64,000 nucleotides of DNA from Paenibacillus hemerocallicola (lineage in GTDB: Bacteria; Bacillota; Bacilli; Paenibacillales; NBRC-103111): assembly GCF_006265175.1 (NCBI RefSeq), contig NZ_VDCQ01000008.1:62001-126000 (forward strand), in the 5' to 3' direction. Both the position numbers and the translations under genes were made by a program. Below are positions 52,233 to 60,240 of the stretch, piece after piece (positions within the stretch are counted from its first letter, which is position 1; each line of letters begins with the position of its first letter). Below the pieces are notes generated by a model that made no database searches, had not been told where the DNA came from, and saw only the letters and a list, made by a program, of their open reading frames with translations.

Positions 52233-54587
52233 TCACATTCCTCCTTCGGCAGTCTTGGTCGTATCGTGAGGAGTCGGGCCCGAAGCGAGGCCGTGAACCG
52301 TTTTCTCCCAATAAAAGGGCTTGGTGATCAACTGCCAGGCCGCCTTGAACGCGGCGATGCTCATCAGTGCCCAATAGATGGGGGTGAGCAGCGCGTATTT
52401 GACCAACCCGTATGAAAGATCGTACTTGCGCTGCATTTCCAGCTCGCGGATGACCCAGTAGACGCCGGCGATATTCGTGAACACGAACAAAAAATTGCCA
52501 AGCAAAAACTCGATGGCGGAAAAGTAGTAAATGATTCCCGGAAAAAACTGCGGGATGATAGCCAGCTTCCAGCCGTACCACAATACGAGCATAAGCCAGA
52601 AAATCGGATTGAGCAGCGGCAGCATCGGAGTGGCCAGCACCATGACCTGAAACCCCAGAAAGCCTTTCGTACCGAGCTCCCGATACAACCGGAACGGATT
52701 GCGCATATGCACGAGCCATGTCTGCATATACCCCTTGATCCAACGCGAGCGCTGCCTGATCCAGTTGCCGGTGCGGCTGTTCGCCTCTTCCCACGTCCGG
52801 GAATCGACGATGGCCGTCGTGTAGCCCGATTTGTACAGCCGGATGCCGAGATCCGCATCTTCCGTCACATTGTACGGGTCCCAAGCGCCCATTTCGTTAA
52901 GAACCGACATTTTGAAATGATTGGAGGTTCCGCCGAGCGGTATCGGGATATCCAACTGCATGACGCCGGGGAGCAGCAGCTCGAACCACATGCTGTATTC
53001 TTGCGTAAACCATCGCGTCAGCATATTTTGTCCGCTATTGAAATAGTTCAGCTTCGCCTGGATACAGGCACAGTTGTCCGGGCTTCTCATGAAAGCCGCG
53101 TGCACCTTCTTCAGCTGATCCGGGTCCGGACGATCCTCCGCGTCGAAAATGACCACATATTCGCCGCGCGCGCGGATCAACCCGTAATTGCACGCCTTCG
53201 GCTTCGTCTTCGGCAAGCTGTTCGGCACTACGATCGTCGTATAATAGGGCGGCAGCTTCATTTCCTTCAATATCCGCTGGGCATCCACATCGTCTTCCTC
53301 GATCAACAGACGGACGTCGAGCTTCGCTTTCGGATAATCGAGACTTTCGATATTTTCGAGCAGGTGCGGAATGACTTCGCTCTCCTTGTACATCGGCACC
53401 AGGATGGTATAGATCGGCAGTGTCCGCTCGTCGATCTGCTCGATCTCGTCCGGCGTGAACCGGATCTGGGCATTTTCACGGGTACCGTACATGATGATCA
53501 AGAACTTGAACAGCGTCATCGAGAAATAAAAGAGTTGGACGGCGATATTCACTACGATGAGCGTATGCAGCCAATCCAATCCGAGAAAAATCAGAAATAC
53601 GAGTCCCAACGCCCCCAGCACGGTCAGCTGCGGCTTTGTAAACGTCACGTGAGCGGAGTTTTGCGGCTGCTCCATGACGAGTTTTTGCGTGCTCTCCTGC
53701 AGCAGCTCGGACGTGTACACTTCTTTCCAGAAAAACTCCAGCTCCTCGCGGGTAGCCAAAACTTGCTCCACCGGCAAGCCGAGTATCGACTCGATTTCCA
53801 GCAACTCCGACTCTTTCAGCGGGGATCCGACCGCCACGAGAAACCGGTTCAAATCTTGATGGACGACTACCGCATTGTAGCGGCGCGCCGTCTGTTCGGG
53901 AAGCTTGGTCATATGATCGAAGGCGAATTCCGACCCGATCCGGCCCAAATTGTTTTGCGTAGCTACAAGCCGGTAAAGCTTCTCCGGCTCGATCAGGCGC
54001 AGCGACATCAGGATGTCTCCCAGCATGCCTCCGCTGCGCCGCTGAAATTCGAGCGCCTCGTTCAGCTGCTCCTTCGTGATCGCGCCGGCCTCGACCAGCA
54101 TTTCGCCCAGTCGCCCTTTGCCGACCGGTTGGCTGGACAACGCCTCGATCTGCTGCTTCGTCGCGTGGCCCATCTCTACGATCCAATCGCCGAGCCTTCC
54201 GCCGATTCTCCGCTGTCTGTCCATCGCTTCGTTCAGCTGGTCGACCGTAATGATGCCTTCCTCCACGAGACGGTCTCCCAGACGCAGCGGCTTGTTGTCT
54301 TTGGCGGAACCGTCGTCGGTCCAAGGCCGGAAGCCTTCGCGCTCCATGATGTCGAGCTTCAGCGCGAGCAATTCGTCGACAACCTTGGTCCTGGACTCCG
54401 CTTCCGTACGGAGCCATTGCAGCTTACGCTCCAGCTCCCTCAATCGTTTGTCGTGCTCCTGCTGTTCTTGCTCAAGCTGCTTCTCGAAAGCGTGCAGCCA
54501 TGAAGCGATTTCGGCGAAATCTTTGTCGGTGTCCTGTCTGCGGGGTCCGAATAAAGCGGTGCCTAGCTTTGGTTTTTCTGTATCCAT
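52233..54587 (-). CDS. Membrane glycosyltransferase with N-terminal MshEN-type c-di-GMP domain
   Basis: 784 residues. Order: a coiled coil (about 24-85), a MshEN/T2SSE_N domain (about 100-290), two membrane helices (about 320-368), a family 2 synthase domain (390-625) and further membrane helices. The MshEN part has two copies of the c-di-GMP motif: RLGDRLVEEG with GRLGDWIVEMG (102-140) and RLGEMLVEAG with GMLGDILMSL (159-196), each with xxxQLNEAxxxQRR between. The synthase has DAEDRPDP (482-489), TEDADLG (575-581) and QRSRW (612-616), like cellulose-synthase relatives. The start overlaps the coiled-coil gene upstream by 25 bases. It should assemble a polysaccharide under c-di-GMP control. 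Confidence 0.88.
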   Translation of the reverse strand: MDTEKPKLGTALFGPRRQDTDKDFAEIASWLHAFEKQLEQEQQEHDKRLRELERKLQWLRTEAESRTKVVDELLALKLDIMEREGFRPWTDDGSAKDNKPLRLGDRLVEEGIITVDQLNEAMDRQRRIGGRLGDWIVEMGHATKQQIEALSSQPVGKGRLGEMLVEAGAITKEQLNEALEFQRRSGGMLGDILMSLRLIEPEKLYRLVATQNNLGRIGSEFAFDHMTKLPEQTARRYNAVVVHQDLNRFLVAVGSPLKESELLEIESILGLPVEQVLATREELEFFWKEVYTSELLQESTQKLVMEQPQNSAHVTFTKPQLTVLGALGLVFLIFLGLDWLHTLIVVNIAVQLFYFSMTLFKFLIIMYGTRENAQIRFTPDEIEQIDERTLPIYTILVPMYKESEVIPHLLENIESLDYPKAKLDVRLLIEEDDVDAQRILKEMKLPPYYTTIVVPNSLPKTKPKACNYGLIRARGEYVVIFDAEDRPDPDQLKKVHAAFMRSPDNCACIQAKLNYFNSGQNMLTRWFTQEYSMWFELLLPGVMQLDIPIPLGGTSNHFKMSVLNEMGAWDPYNVTEDADLGIRLYKSGYTTAIVDSRTWEEANSRTGNWIRQRSRWIKGYMQTWLVHMRNPFRLYRELGTKGFLGFQVMVLATPMLPLLNPIFWLMLVLWYGWKLAIIPQFFPGIIYYFSAIEFLLGNFLFVFTNIAGVYWVIRELEMQRKYDLSYGLVKYALLTPIYWALMSIAAFKAAWQLITKPFYWEKTVHGLASGPTPHDTTKTAEGGM

Positions 54588-54796
54588 TGCCTCAGATTCG
54601 CTTCCATCGTCTCGATGCCGCTCAACCGCTCCCCGGCCTCCGCGATTTGCCGCAGCAGCTCCGACTCCTCCGACAAAAAATCTTCGGACTGTTCCCGCTG
54701 ACGATGTTCCAAAAAACCCGCTTCCCGCTCCATCCGATTCATATGGATTTGCACCTTTCGGGGATCATAACCGAATAACGCTTTTTTGCTTATCAT
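54563..54796 (-). CDS. Small DivIVA-like coiled-coil protein
   Basis: 77 residues from the ATG at 54796 with GGAGG eight bases upstream. The N-terminus KKALFGYDPRKVQIHMNRME resembles the lipid-binding start of DivIVA proteins (GYDxxxV), and the rest is a coiled coil to the C-terminus. It is far shorter than DivIVA. It overlaps the glycosyltransferase start by 25 bases and is almost certainly translated with it, so a scaffolding or localisation role for the glycan machine is possible but unproven. Confidence 0.65.
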   Translation of the reverse strand: MISKKALFGYDPRKVQIHMNRMEREAGFLEHRQREQSEDFLSEESELLRQIAEAGERLSGIETMEANLRQWIQKNQS

Positions 54797-54811
54797 GGTG
54801 GCCACCTCCGT

Positions 54812-56125
54812 TTAAACGTAAACCGTTGATACTTCAATCAGATCGAGCGGCTCCAATGCCAGCACTTCACCGGCATCGTCCCGCTCCAGCACTACCGTAG
54901 CACCCGTTTGCAGCGGAATGGCCGCTCCATTTTTCCTCAATGTGCATGCTCCATGGAGAATCGTCCACGCAACCGCCCGCACGACACTGCCCGCTTCCGA
55001 ATGAAACAACGAGCTTCCCTTCTCCAGTCGGATTTTTCTCGTCGTGACGGTCGTTCCGTCCTCCAAGCATTCGCGGTCCAGCGTCTTGCTCCAAATCCCT
55101 TCCGCTGGAATATCCCGGGGCTGGCCGGACTGCATGAGACGAAGAGCGTCCTTCAGCCTGGAGCTCGATTTCTTGCCGGACACCAGTATGCCCTCCCGGC
55201 TCACTGCCACTACAACATCCGTCAGCCCCATCGCGATAACGGGCATATCGGTCACGTTGACTACGTGTACATCCCGGCAGTCCTCCGTCATGACTCCGTT
55301 GCCGAGCATCGGCGAACGCATCGCCTCGGTCAGCGAGCACCAGGTTCCGAGATCCTTCCAAGCTCCGTCGTAGACGATCGCCGCCATGTTGTCTTCGTTC
55401 TCCACTATGGCGTAGTCGAAGCTTTGCACGGCGATTCGCGAAAACCCCAGAAGCAGCTCCTCATAGGTCAAGGGGAGCTCCAATCGCTTCAAATGGTCCA
55501 ATAAGTAGGCCGCGCGGAAGCAAAACACGCCGCCGTTCCATAAGCCCCCCCGCTTTAACAGCTCGACCGCTTCTTGCTTCGTCGGCTTCTCGTGGAACCG
55601 TCGAACGGCAATCGGCTTCTCCCATGTGCCCGGCGCTTCATCGGGAATCATATACCCGTATTTTTCCGAAGGGTAGTCGGGCTTAACGCCTAGCAGCGCC
55701 AAATTGGCCTGCGACCGCTCCAGCGCTTCGGGCAGCCGGAATACCGTTTCGTAAAACGAGTCGTCCGCCATGCTGTCGACCGGCATCACCAACACCGGCT
55801 CGTCGCCCTGCAAATTACGATGGGAGTTTAAATAAGCGACCGCCAGCAGCACGGCGGGAAACGTATCGCGCTTCTCCGGCTCCAATACAAGATCGATATC
55901 GTCTCCCAATTGGGCCAGAATCGTTTCCCGTTGTCCGGCCGCCGTAGCGATTACGGCAGAACGATGCAACCCTCGCCGCTTCAGCTGTTCCCAAACCTTC
56001 TGCAGCATCGATACCGGGTGTCCCTGTTCATCCGTCAGCAGCTTCAACAGCTGCTTCGGATGGTTGTCGCTGGATAGCGGCCATAGCCTTGTGCCGGATC
56101 CTCCGGAAAGCAATATGATTTTCAT
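54812..56125 (-). CDS. manC: Mannose-1-phosphate guanylyltransferase
   Basis: 437 residues, length of the ManC/AlgA group. The nucleotidyltransferase signature LSGGSGTRLWPLS is at the N-terminus, then VMPVDSM, AVRRFHEKPTKQEA and LWNGGVFCFRA. It makes GDP-mannose from mannose-1-phosphate and GTP. The C-terminal 100 residues (about 340-437) form a beta-rich part that could be the isomerase-like cupin, but it lacks the full isomerase length, so an isomerase activity is not claimed. It is the first gene of the glycan operon. AAGGA lies upstream of the ATG at some distance. Confidence 0.87.
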   Translation of the reverse strand: MKIILLSGGSGTRLWPLSSDNHPKQLLKLLTDEQGHPVSMLQKVWEQLKRRGLHRSAVIATAAGQRETILAQLGDDIDLVLEPEKRDTFPAVLLAVAYLNSHRNLQGDEPVLVMPVDSMADDSFYETVFRLPEALERSQANLALLGVKPDYPSEKYGYMIPDEAPGTWEKPIAVRRFHEKPTKQEAVELLKRGGLWNGGVFCFRAAYLLDHLKRLELPLTYEELLLGFSRIAVQSFDYAIVENEDNMAAIVYDGAWKDLGTWCSLTEAMRSPMLGNGVMTEDCRDVHVVNVTDMPVIAMGLTDVVVAVSREGILVSGKKSSSRLKDALRLMQSGQPRDIPAEGIWSKTLDRECLEDGTTVTTRKIRLEKGSSLFHSEAGSVVRAVAWTILHGACTLRKNGAAIPLQTGATVVLERDDAGEVLALEPLDLIEVSTVYV

Positions 56126-56493
56126 GGCGGCATCATCTTCTTTCCTTGGGGGTAACCAGCCGAGTCAGCCGTTAATATCTAATAATAGGTTTCCAGTTAA
56201 ATATGTCGAATGAAAATTAGGCATTTAGAACTACGCATACAATTGATATACTCTATACACCTCATCATACCATAACTAATAAATGGCCGTCATACGCTCA
56301 TCTTCAAGTTTTCATCAAATTTTCATTAAAACCTTTTCTTTAACCTGCACCTCCCTCCATTCTGGTCGACACCACAAACCATACTCACATATGATAAATT
56401 TCGACATTTTACGTCAATCTCCTTGTCGAACTTCAAGGTAATCTTCCCCTTTTTTGAGAACCTTTTTTCCATATTTGCGACGAAGCCGCAGAC
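56126..56493. other. AT-rich intergenic region with probable glycan operon promoter
   Basis: Non-coding and much more AT-rich than the genes around it. It must hold the promoter of the six-gene operon starting with manC. Several A/T-rich boxes are present (for example TATACTC and TATGGTATG), but I could not choose one. No repeat copy is present. Confidence 0.45.
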
Positions 56494-56520
56494 AAAAAAA
56501 GAGGCCCCTCTGGAGGCCTC
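56494..56520 (-). terminator. Terminator of the enolase-superfamily gene
   Basis: On the minus strand GAGGCC pairs with GGCCTC across TCCAGAGG and runs into seven T residues. Confidence 0.8.
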
Positions 56521-56542
56521 GGCATTCTATGCATGGTATCGA

Positions 56543-57880
56543 TCAAGAACGCTGGAATGGCAAGCGCTCGTAATGGCCGCTCCTTCCGAGCGACCCTCCG
56601 CACTCGTCGTAAAACGAATCCTCCAGATGGAATACTCCATTATCGGCTTGTGTCCATGAAGCGCCGGCATTCGGGTGGTAGCTCGTCATCGCCCTCCAGT
56701 TGGCGTAATTTTGATGACCGTTCGATTCGATCAAGCCGACCTTGAGACCCGGGACAGGAGCAAGCCGCGCGGCCACATTTTTGTTCCAATCGACCATCCA
56801 CGGATTGACGGTCAAATCCGCACAGAAGCATGGAACGCCGCGATCTTTGGCCGCCTTCGCCACGCCGAGCGCCACGCTCATCGTCTTGGCGATCGGTTTG
56901 AGCGTAATGGCGCCATACCCCAGATCCATGCGTTCCTCGGCATCCCGCTCATGATTAACGCTTTCGTCGGCGGCTACCCGTACCGGGAGATCGTCTACGG
57001 ACATCTTATTTTCCTCCGGAAACGGCTCCTCCAGCAGGATCGTCCGCTCCAGCGCGCCAATTCGGTCCGCATGATCGAGCAGGCGGAGCACCCGCTCCGT
57101 CGAATCGTATCGGCCGTTGGCGTCGAGATAATAGACGACCTTTCCGCTGTCGGTGTAAGGCGTCGTTCTGTCCGCCGCCAGCCGGTGGACGAGCTCAAGC
57201 TGACGCTTGTCCCATTCCAGCATTTTATCCAAATCCCCGTCCTTGTCCGGATCGGAGCCAAGCTTCAGCTTCAATACGAAATACCCGTCGTCCAACATGC
57301 GGAGCACGTCCGCCTCGGCATGATTGTAGGAAACGACCGGCGTACAGGCCAAGACGCGGTGCCGTTCGGCAAGCGCGCCACGGAATCGTTCCGGGACCAT
57401 CTCCTCGAACGAGCGCGAGCCGATGCTGGCCGCGTATAGAAGCCATGCGGCATGATCGAGCGGCACGAGCGCATTCAGCGCGAACGTCTCCCTTAGATCG
57501 GAGCGTGCGGTCACTTCCCGTCCGTAAGCGTGCACGGGCTCCACCAAATGCCGAAGCAGCTCTATCGGCTCCCGATACGCTTCCCCCCGGGCCAGCTGCA
57601 CCGCCCGTTTCGTCAGCGCGAGCATCATCTCGTTGCCGCCTGTCTCCGTCGTCCCGAAAAACACCCGGGGATCCGACCATAGCACGCTTTGCACTCCCAG
57701 GCCTACCGCCGCATGCCCTTCCTGGCTGTGAAGCTTGACGGCCGTCTGCCAGAGCTCGCTTAAATAGCCGCCTTTGAACCCGAAAGGCGTAGCCAGCGGC
57801 TCCCGTTCGATCGCCCATTCCGCTTTGTCGATTCGGACCATAACTTGTCCACTCCGTTCCCCATTGGCCGGTATGACCAT
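56543..57880 (-). CDS. Enolase-superfamily enzyme (mandelate racemase/muconate lactonising type)
   Basis: 445 residues. Metal ligands are placed as in the superfamily: Asp253 in YYLDANGRY, Glu284/285 in ILLEEPFPEE, and Asp305-Glu306 in VAADESVNH. Catalytic lysines are likely in FVLKLKLGS (204/206) and ITLKPIAK (328). Members abstract a proton next to a carboxylate; acid-sugar dehydration and racemisation are common, and the substrate here is unknown. Two starts fit: ATG 57880 (AAAGGG six bases upstream) and ATG 57841 (GGAG ten bases upstream). No dehydrogenase or transporter is adjacent. Confidence 0.85.
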   Translation of the reverse strand: MVIPANGERSGQVMVRIDKAEWAIEREPLATPFGFKGGYLSELWQTAVKLHSQEGHAAVGLGVQSVLWSDPRVFFGTTETGGNEMMLALTKRAVQLARGEAYREPIELLRHLVEPVHAYGREVTARSDLRETFALNALVPLDHAAWLLYAASIGSRSFEEMVPERFRGALAERHRVLACTPVVSYNHAEADVLRMLDDGYFVLKLKLGSDPDKDGDLDKMLEWDKRQLELVHRLAADRTTPYTDSGKVVYYLDANGRYDSTERVLRLLDHADRIGALERTILLEEPFPEENKMSVDDLPVRVAADESVNHERDAEERMDLGYGAITLKPIAKTMSVALGVAKAAKDRGVPCFCADLTVNPWMVDWNKNVAARLAPVPGLKVGLIESNGHQNYANWRAMTSYHPNAGASWTQADNGVFHLEDSFYDECGGSLGRSGHYERLPFQRS

Positions 57881-57930
57881 TTTTTACCCTTTATTGTACT
57901 ACATCCCGACCGGATAACGGCGAAAAAAAA

Positions 57931-58280
57931 GTATGACAGCTTAATCCGCAAACAACCTGGAGTCCTCTTGATGAAGCGGGAGCAACGTGTTGCCGCAAAT
58001 TGAGGAACTATATTCCGTTATTGTCCCGAATTCCGTTAATTCTCGAAGATAACGGAACAGACTTCCGTTATATCGGTCATTCGGGGTGGAAATGATCATG
58101 AACAGCGGAATAGCGGAACGGTTTTCCCTTATTTTGCAATCGATAGGGGTACTCGAGTCAATAGCGTACGCCAGTTCCGCTATTCACGGATTCGCGATCC
58201 CGCAAGGAGCCGGCAAAGACAGCCAGCCTTTCACCGATCATGTGGTACATGCACTTTACACGCGAATTATGCTGTCTTAC
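57931..58280. repeat. MITE-like intergenic element, copy D
   Basis: 350 bp, the best preserved copy. The left end GACAGCTTAATCCGC and the right end GCGAATTATGCTGTC pair at 13 of 15 positions. A8 runs flank it (57923-57930 and 58281-58288). The right run is the T-run of the terminator of the membrane protein gene at 58330. Seven copies of a TTCCGYTAT-type motif occur in both directions. Its left end is only about 50 bases from the enolase-superfamily start, so it may affect that promoter. Confidence 0.8.
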
Positions 58281-58311
58281 AAAAAAAATCGCCGGAACGA
58301 ATTCCGGCGAC
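58281..58311 (-). terminator. Terminator of the small membrane protein gene
   Basis: On the minus strand CGCCGGAA pairs with TTCCGGCG and is followed by eight T residues, which also border repeat copy D. Confidence 0.85.
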
Positions 58312-58329
58312 GCCGCTCCTTACGGAGCG

Positions 58330-58656
58330 TTACCTTACCCGGCGGTAAGGTCCTGTATAGTTGTTCCGGTCTTGCTGAGCCAAGGCGCTCAGGACCAGGA
58401 TGATGGCGGAGATGATGTGCATGATCATGCCGAGCACCGGGATTACCGCCACGCAAGAGGTTACGATTCCGACGACGCTGCCGAGTCTGCCCGCTTTTTC
58501 CTTGTGGCAAATGAGCAAGGTGACGATGTGCAGCGCCAGCATGACCCACAGTGCGGTATAGCCGGTAAATATGACAAAGGCTCCTCCGAGAACGGGTATG
58601 CCCAGGAATGCTTCCATTCCGCCGGTAACGAATTTCATTAATCGCGATAAACTCAT
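58330..58656 (-). CDS. Small multi-pass membrane protein, unknown function
   Basis: 108 residues with about three membrane segments (LGGAFVIFTGYTALWVMLAL, VVGIVTSCVAVIPVLGMIMH, HIISAIILVLSALAQ) and short polar loops. The N-terminus MSLSRLMKFVTGG is weakly amphipathic. It resembles small membrane proteins of Bacillales, but I cannot name the family. It is transcribed alone and ends in a strong terminator that borders repeat copy D. Confidence 0.7.
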   Translation of the reverse strand: MSLSRLMKFVTGGMEAFLGIPVLGGAFVIFTGYTALWVMLALHIVTLLICHKEKAGRLGSVVGIVTSCVAVIPVLGMIMHIISAIILVLSALAQQDRNNYTGPYRRVR

Positions 58657-58791
58657 TTTGTTTTCTCCTCCCGACCGTATGCTTGTGTTCTTCTATGGCT
58701 TGATTATAGCATTCGTCCGAAAGCGCAACATCGGACCAAAGCCAATACCGGCTCCCCGTCTGCGGTCGGGCCGGTCAACTAATATTGGAAA

Positions 58792-58820
58792 TTGCGGAGC
58801 CGCCTCTAATTTGTTATGAT
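58792..58820 (+). promoter_or_regulatory. Promoter of the radical SAM gene
   Basis: TTGCGG and TATGAT are separated by 17 bases, 41 bases before the TTG start. Confidence 0.6.
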
Positions 58821-58860
58821 AAGAACATATGTTCCCTTTTGCGAAAAGGAGTGATCCCGA

Positions 58861-59814
58861 TTGAAACGCCATATCCGATACGAAGCGATGCCGGTCAAGA
58901 CGCTGCTCAACCCGGTGAAGGCTCCTTCCATGCCTTTCGAATGGTCCATCAATCCATATCGCGGCTGCCAGCATGGCTGCGCCTTCTGCTACGCGCGAGC
59001 CACCCACTCGTTCCTCGGCGTGGAGGCCGACGATACGTTCCAGAACCGCATCTTTCTGAAAAGCAATGCGCATGACGCGCTCCGTCAACAGCTCGACAAG
59101 ATGGCACGCTCCAGGAAAGGGCTGAAAGGAATCGGCCGCATCGCCATCGGGACGGCTACCGATCCGTATCAGCAGGCGGAGGGCCGCGAGATGCTGACCC
59201 GCAAATGCTTGGAGGTATTGGCGGAATACGACGTCCGCGTATCGATCACGACGAGGTCTCCGCTTATATTGCGGGATATCGATCTGCTCCGGCGGCTACC
59301 CGGGATGAACGTCAACATGAGCATCGGCACGCTGCGTTCGGACGTATGGCGGGACTTCGAGCCGACCACGCCTTCGCCCGCGAAACGGCTGGAGACGGTC
59401 AAGCGTCTCGGCGAGGAGGGTATCGGCACCAGCGTGTTTATGGCGCCTATTTTACCGCATCTATCCGATCATGCGGACGATCTTGGCTCGTTAGTTGAAG
59501 CAATTGCCGAGAGCAGGGCCGATTCCGTAATGACTTCTTTTTTGCGGCTGAGCACGCGGGAGGTCAAAGTATGGTTTTTCCGGACGCTCCAAGCCAAATA
59601 CCCGCACTTGAGGGAAACGTATGCCGACTTGTACCACGGCAGCGCCTACGCTCCCGACAGCTATCGCGCTCCGGTAAAGCAAACGATCCGCCGCCTGCTC
59701 GAGCGGCATGGCTTGCAAAGCGCCGATACGATCCGTTCCCCCGAACTTCAGCCATCCCCCGCAGCCGCAGACACGACTGACGAGCCTTCCGTGCAGCAGC
59801 TCTACTTATTCTAA
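58861..59814 (+). CDS. Radical SAM protein (SPL/Rv2578c-like)
   Basis: 317 residues from a TTG with AAAGGAG nine bases upstream. The N-terminus has NPYRGCQHGCAFCYAR with the cluster cysteines at 36, 40 and 43 (CxxxCxxC), then GTATDPYQQAEG and ITTRSPLILRDIDLL, the pattern of the Rv2578c/SplB-like group of radical SAM proteins. Their reaction is not well established; some relatives repair DNA photoproducts. It is transcribed alone from a clear promoter. Confidence 0.87.
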   Translation: MKRHIRYEAMPVKTLLNPVKAPSMPFEWSINPYRGCQHGCAFCYARATHSFLGVEADDTFQNRIFLKSNAHDALRQQLDKMARSRKGLKGIGRIAIGTATDPYQQAEGREMLTRKCLEVLAEYDVRVSITTRSPLILRDIDLLRRLPGMNVNMSIGTLRSDVWRDFEPTTPSPAKRLETVKRLGEEGIGTSVFMAPILPHLSDHADDLGSLVEAIAESRADSVMTSFLRLSTREVKVWFFRTLQAKYPHLRETYADLYHGSAYAPDSYRAPVKQTIRRLLERHGLQSADTIRSPELQPSPAAADTTDEPSVQQLYLF

Positions 59815-59876
59815 TCGTACCCGGATTCCATCCAACCTAACCCATGCTAGCGACAAAATGAGTATACGGAAAATAG

Positions 59877-59908
59877 GAACAGCCGCCCCAATAAGCTAGC
59901 GGCTGTTC
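59877..59908. terminator. Hairpin after the radical SAM gene
   Basis: GAACAGCCGC pairs with GCGGCTGTTC. There is no T-run on the plus strand, so as a terminator for the radical SAM gene it is weak; the minus strand has a short TATTTT tail. Confidence 0.45.
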
Positions 59909-59924
59909 GGATGTGAAATCAAAT

Positions 59925-59960
59925 AAAAAACGCGCCCCCTCGATCTCGAGAAGGCGCGTT
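59925..59960 (-). terminator. Terminator of the tRNA-Thr gene
   Basis: On the minus strand AACGCGCC pairs with GGCGCGTT around a CTCGAG core and runs into six T residues. Confidence 0.8.
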
Positions 59961-59980
59961 GTTACCGGGTTCTGGTGAAA

Positions 59981-60053
<73 letters not shown>

Positions 60054-60240
60054 GTATCGGATTTGTTTCGCACTTAATATATAATACTTATTTTTCGAGA
60101 AAAGTCAACAAGCATTTTTGTATTTTGCGACCTATTTCGACATCGCCATTTCCATAAACAATATTCAAAGTTGGGTTGGCTCTGTTCCGGTTATCGTATA
60201 TGATTGTAATAACGCTTTCATTAGAGGGATGGTGGGTTGC

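Noticed and set aside
2281-58280. A complete insertion sequence or group II intron as the source of the four repeats
   Set aside because: No copy encodes a transposase, maturase or any other conserved long frame; copies are only 350-375 bp.
59877-59908. Strong terminator for the radical SAM gene
   Set aside because: The hairpin has no T-run on the plus strand, so it is listed with low confidence only.
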